NCBI GenBank assembly: GCA_963727015.1
Contig: CAVSEV010000011.1
Coordinates: 682,001-746,000, forward strand
Length of the DNA: 64,000 nucleotides
Origin: DATFVJ01 sp963727015
GTDB taxonomy: Bacteria; Actinomycetota; Actinomycetes; Streptosporangiales; Streptosporangiaceae
Reading direction: 5' to 3'
Shown here: positions 61,444 through 64,000 of the stretch, one piece after another
How positions within the stretch are numbered: position 1 is the stretch's first letter
Layout of the letters: every line of letters starts with the position of its first letter
Program-made: the position numbers and the translations under genes
Notes under the pieces: generated by a model
What the model was told of the DNA's origin: nothing
Seen by the model: the letters and a program-made list of their open reading frames with translations, nothing else
Database searches by the model: none

Positions 61444-62652
61444 TTATCCGGCAGTGAGGCGTTCCGCCAGACCGCGCAGCTCACTGTTGGGCGGGTCCTG
61501 CATGGTGAGCAGGTCGGACACGAGCTGGCGGGCCAGGTCGTGTCCCCGGATCAGTTCGGGCGTGATGTCCTCGGCTTGGACGAGTGCGGCGACCGCCTCA
61601 CCGATCTGGCGGCGCTGGGCGTGTGCGCGGGCGACGTCAATGAGCATCCGGGCCTGCCGCTCGGCGGACAACCCGGACGTGTCCACGGTGGGGGCGGCCC
61701 GCAGTGCCCGGCCCGCGTCGCCCAGCTCCACCGCGACGGCGATCTCGTAGAGCCGCACGTTGACCGGTCCGAATTCCGTGTTGAACTCGTTGTGCCCGTC
61801 CCCGAGCCGTCCAGCGATCTCCCCAGCCCTCTCAAGCTCGCTGTAGGCGGTGTCCGCGTCGTTGACCCGCGCGGCGATGATTGCGCGCTGCAACGTCAGG
61901 CCGCCACACAGGGACATGGCCTGCGGCTCGCCCTGGTCGGCTTTCGGCCACAGGGCGGCGGCCGCCGTGCGGGCGGTCTCCTCGGCCTGGTCGTAATGCC
62001 GGGAGGTAATGAACACGAACACGAGCCGGAAGGCCCCGGCGGCGACCAGCATCGCGTTGTTGGCTCGCTCAGCGGCGGCCATCGCCCGGTCCGCGGCGAT
62101 CCAGGCTGCATCTGGTTCGCCGATCTCGGCCAGCGCGGCCGAACACGCTTGGTACGTGGTGGCCAGCAATTCGAAGGCTTCGGCCCGCTGGCTCTCGGGC
62201 ACCGTCCGGGCGGAACTCTCAAGGTCGGGGACCAAGCCGCCCAGCAGGTCGGTCAGCTCGGTGTAACGACCGGCATGCGTCAGCTCCCATGCCTGATGAG
62301 TTCTCGTCCGGAGCGTGCGGAGCGCCGGGGCTCGGGGGCCGTCGAGCATGGCCCGCAACGCGTGCGCGCCGGACAGGATCAGCCGCAGCCGCCCCGCGCC
62401 TGGTGGCTCCTCCGTCACCGCGGCGACCACTGGCGCCTCGGCCGCCAGCTCAGCGAGCGGGATGTCGAGCGCAGCGGCGACAGTCTCAAGCACCGACATC
62501 CGGTCGACCTTGCGAACGCCGCGCTCGACCTGGGACACCCAGGCCACCGACCGGTCGATCATCCGGGCCAGCTCGGGCTGAGACAGGCCCCGCCGTCGCC
62601 GTTCGGCGGCGATCCTCCGCCCGAGTGCTTTCTGGTAGTCCGGGCTCGTCAC
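61444..62652 (-). CDS. XRE-family regulator with TPR-like C-terminal domain
   Basis: The protein has about 402 residues. Residues 5-65 are an HTH domain (ALGRRIAAERRRRGLSQPELARMIDRSVAWVSQVERGVRKVDRMSVLETVAAAL). The rest is helical, with TPR-like alternation (AWELTHAGRYTELTDLLGGLVPDL; AEAFELLATTYQACSAAL), as in many actinomycete regulators that may sense small ligands or peptides. The GTG start overlaps the ABM gene stop (GTGA), so both are translated together. It is the best candidate for binding the 19-bp palindromes, but that is not shown. Confidence 0.87.
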   Translation of the reverse strand: MTSPDYQKALGRRIAAERRRRGLSQPELARMIDRSVAWVSQVERGVRKVDRMSVLETVAAALDIPLAELAAEAPVVAAVTEEPPGAGRLRLILSGAHALRAMLDGPRAPALRTLRTRTHQAWELTHAGRYTELTDLLGGLVPDLESSARTVPESQRAEAFELLATTYQACSAALAEIGEPDAAWIAADRAMAAAERANNAMLVAAGAFRLVFVFITSRHYDQAEETARTAAAALWPKADQGEPQAMSLCGGLTLQRAIIAARVNDADTAYSELERAGEIAGRLGDGHNEFNTEFGPVNVRLYEIAVAVELGDAGRALRAAPTVDTSGLSAERQARMLIDVARAHAQRRQIGEAVAALVQAEDITPELIRGHDLARQLVSDLLTMQDPPNSELRGLAERLTAG

Positions 62653-62957
62653 CCGTCGGTGCCCTTGCCGGTCTGGAGGGTCAGCCAATCAACCTCGGTG
62701 CTGGCTAGGTACTGGTCCCGCTGGTCGAGGTAGCGGCGGGTGTGCGGCGATGCCTCATGCGCCTCGAACGCGGCATGGTCCCGGTACAGCTCGTAGAAGA
62801 TCCGCTGCAATGGCTGCCCCTCCACCAGATGAGAGGCGTAGACGAGCGTTCCCGGCTCGTTGGCCTTGATGGCCTCCACGGTCTCGGCCACCAGCCGGTC
62901 GTAAGCCTCGGCGCTGGCCTGGTCCTTGCACGTGAAGCGCACGCACAGACCGAACAT
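62649..62957 (-). CDS. ABM-domain (antibiotic biosynthesis monooxygenase-like) protein
   Basis: The 102-residue protein begins MFGLCVRFTCKDQASAEAYDRLVAETVEAIKANEPGTLVYASHLV and ends with FYELYRDHAAFEAHEASPHTRRYLDQ, the ferredoxin-like ABM fold (YgiN/quinol monooxygenase relatives). The H-x-x-S/T-x-H pattern near the end is typical. The ATG at 62957 follows TTGGAGGAGA, a strong site. It is encoded directly before the HTH regulator in one transcript, a pairing that suggests a sensing or detoxifying role. Confidence 0.85.
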   Translation of the reverse strand: MFGLCVRFTCKDQASAEAYDRLVAETVEAIKANEPGTLVYASHLVEGQPLQRIFYELYRDHAAFEAHEASPHTRRYLDQRDQYLASTEVDWLTLQTGKGTDG

Positions 62958-63022
62958 CAGTCTCCTCCAAGGGGTGTCACGCCATGCTCGCACCAAAGGT
63001 GCTTGGCCCATACATGAAGTAA

Positions 63023-63041
63023 CACGTATTTATAGTACGTG
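63023..63041. promoter_or_regulatory. 19-bp palindromic operator, copy 2
   Basis: CACGTATTTATAGTACGTG differs from a perfect palindrome at one arm position. Arms and flanks match copy 1 (TAACACGTA..T...AGTACGTGCC). It lies between the ABM/HTH operon and the divergent ATPase gene; its TATA-like centre could overlap a -10 box in either direction. Confidence 0.75.
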
Positions 63042-63104
63042 CCAGTGATTCAGAGTACGCTCATTCTAGGCAAAGACCGTGGACCATGCGCTTAGCGAGG
63101 ACCC

Positions 63105-63509
63105 ATGCACACGTCAGCAGCCAGAGCACACGCCCTACGCACCAGCGGCGTCACCTATCGAGGCAACATGGAGTACGTAAGCGCCGTCCGTGCCGACCTG
63201 CGGGCATTACTACCCGACTGCCCGATGGCGGATGACGTGATCCTCTGCGCCTCGGAGCTGGCCGCCAACGCCGCCCTGCACAGCCACTCGCGCCTCCCCG
63301 GCGGAACCTTCACCGTCCGAGCCGCGGTCCACCCCGGCTGCCACGTCCGCATCGAGATCGAAGACAACGGCGGCCCCTGGATCGCACTCCAAAGCCATCC
63401 AGGAGGCCACCACGGCCTGGATATCGTCCGCGCTCTGGCCAGTGAGTGGGGCATTAACGGCGATCACGCCGCCCGCACCATCTGGGTACGCTTCGACTGG
63501 TCCGAGTAG
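63105..63509 (+). CDS. RsbW-like ATP-binding (anti-sigma regulatory) protein
   Basis: This 134-residue GHKL ATPase has DDVILCASELAANAALHSHS (N-box with the Mg-binding Asn), VRIEIEDNGGPW (G1 box) and HHGLDIVRALASEWGI (G2 box). Single-domain proteins of this type are very common in actinomycetes and act as anti-sigma factor kinases or in partner switching. It is divergent from the ABM/HTH operon across the second palindrome and probably belongs to the integrated element. No cognate STAS protein is adjacent. Confidence 0.88.
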   Translation: MHTSAARAHALRTSGVTYRGNMEYVSAVRADLRALLPDCPMADDVILCASELAANAALHSHSRLPGGTFTVRAAVHPGCHVRIEIEDNGGPWIALQSHPGGHHGLDIVRALASEWGINGDHAARTIWVRFDWSE

Positions 63510-63538
63510 CCGCCACAGAAGCGGACGGGGCTTACCTT

Positions 63539-63592
<54 letters not shown>

Positions 63593-64000
63593 GTTGTGAG
63601 GACTTTCTTCACGATCTTCAAGGGCGCACCTTCGGCGCGCCAGGCCTGACGGCCCCAGCCGTGAACAGCGTGAGGCGGGCGCGAGCAGCGGGAAAGAGCG
63701 GCCAATGCGACCCGCCGTAGGCGGCCGAGGTTCACCCGGGGGCCTCGCCGTTGCGGGGGCGGCAGCTTCGCCGCGTCCTTCGGGCGCAAGCCCTACGGCG
63801 CGGCGGCTGCCGCTCACGGCGGCCCCAGTGACCGGCCGCCTGCGGTCCTCGCCGTATCCCGCTGCCGCGCCCGCCAGCACCCCGGGCGGGCCGTCACGCT
63901 CGCGCCAGGTACGCCGGAAGCCGTGAAGATGTGACAGCTACCGGGCCGGAACGCCACGTATTGTCCGGGCTGGCCCCTCCGGCGTCAAGGGCACCCGAAG
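63593..64000. other. Element interior, no recognised gene
   Basis: This final 400-bp stretch of GC-rich sequence has open frames on both strands but no ribosome site or family motif that I recognise. Confidence 0.4.

Overview
This is a high-GC actinomycete chromosome segment. The evidence is the GC-rich coding third positions, frequent GTG and TTG starts, F420/deazaflavin-type oxidoreductases, GAF-ANTAR proteins, an SAV2177-type (DUF574) methyltransferase, a class F sortase, the MFS-thymidylate kinase fusion, and a RepSA-type integrated element in a tRNA gene. The mix suits Streptosporangiales or a close relative, but no rRNA is present to fix the taxon.

Layout. 1-4.2 kb: 3' end of a ferredoxin gene, tRNA-Arg(ACG), a VOC protein, a methyltransferase, a deazaflavin-dependent reductase, then three gene relics (alpha/beta hydrolase, histidine kinase, sugar epimerase). 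4.2-9.1 kb: a two-component pair, a mannosyltransferase relic and proS. 9.9-17.6 kb: GNAT, a stand-alone receiver, a PAS-rich kinase with its coupled OmpR regulator, a PAS-GGDEF-EAL protein and the DUF574 methyltransferase. 17.6-24.6 kb: a frameshifted DUF885 gene, a second deazaflavin reductase, an MTH1187-type protein, a frameshifted LuxR-type (LAL) regulator and an aldo/keto reductase. 24.8-27.8 kb: a surface operon ending in a class F sortase. 28-33 kb: a winged-helix regulator, fatty-acid desaturase, two GAF-ANTAR proteins, a kinase-like protein without its phospho-acceptor and a STAS protein. 33-44 kb: TMEM175-like channel, subtilisin-like protease with a Trp-Asn-Gly repeat tail coupled to a GGDEF-EAL protein, a secreted protein and a large cyclase-AAA-TPR protein. 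44-48.4 kb: relics of a DUF2637 gene and a caspase-like peptidase, tRNA-Leu(GAG), an M20 peptidase and a frameshifted LPXTG repeat protein. 48.7-58.3 kb: a conserved block (DUF5703, topA, MFS-tmk, holB, a PSP1/RicT protein, a TAP-type hydrolase). 58.4-64 kb: tRNA-Thr(CGT) followed by the left end of an AICE-like element (broken integrase, xis, repSA-like initiator, HTH regulator, ABM protein, anti-sigma-like ATPase).

Themes. Signalling genes are dense: two kinase/regulator pairs, two GGDEF-EAL proteins, a class III cyclase, ANTAR, STAS and an RsbW-like ATPase. There are also many broken genes. Some are true relics (truncated or internally deleted); others are single indels in otherwise well-kept frames, several in GC runs or repeats, and could be assembly errors. 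The most system-like new signal is a pair of near-identical 19-bp palindromes in the integrated element. One lies upstream of the replication initiator and the other between the ABM/HTH operon and the divergent ATPase gene, which suggests a shared operator. The other notable signals are the caspase relic and the LPXTG protein with 26-residue Cys/His repeats.
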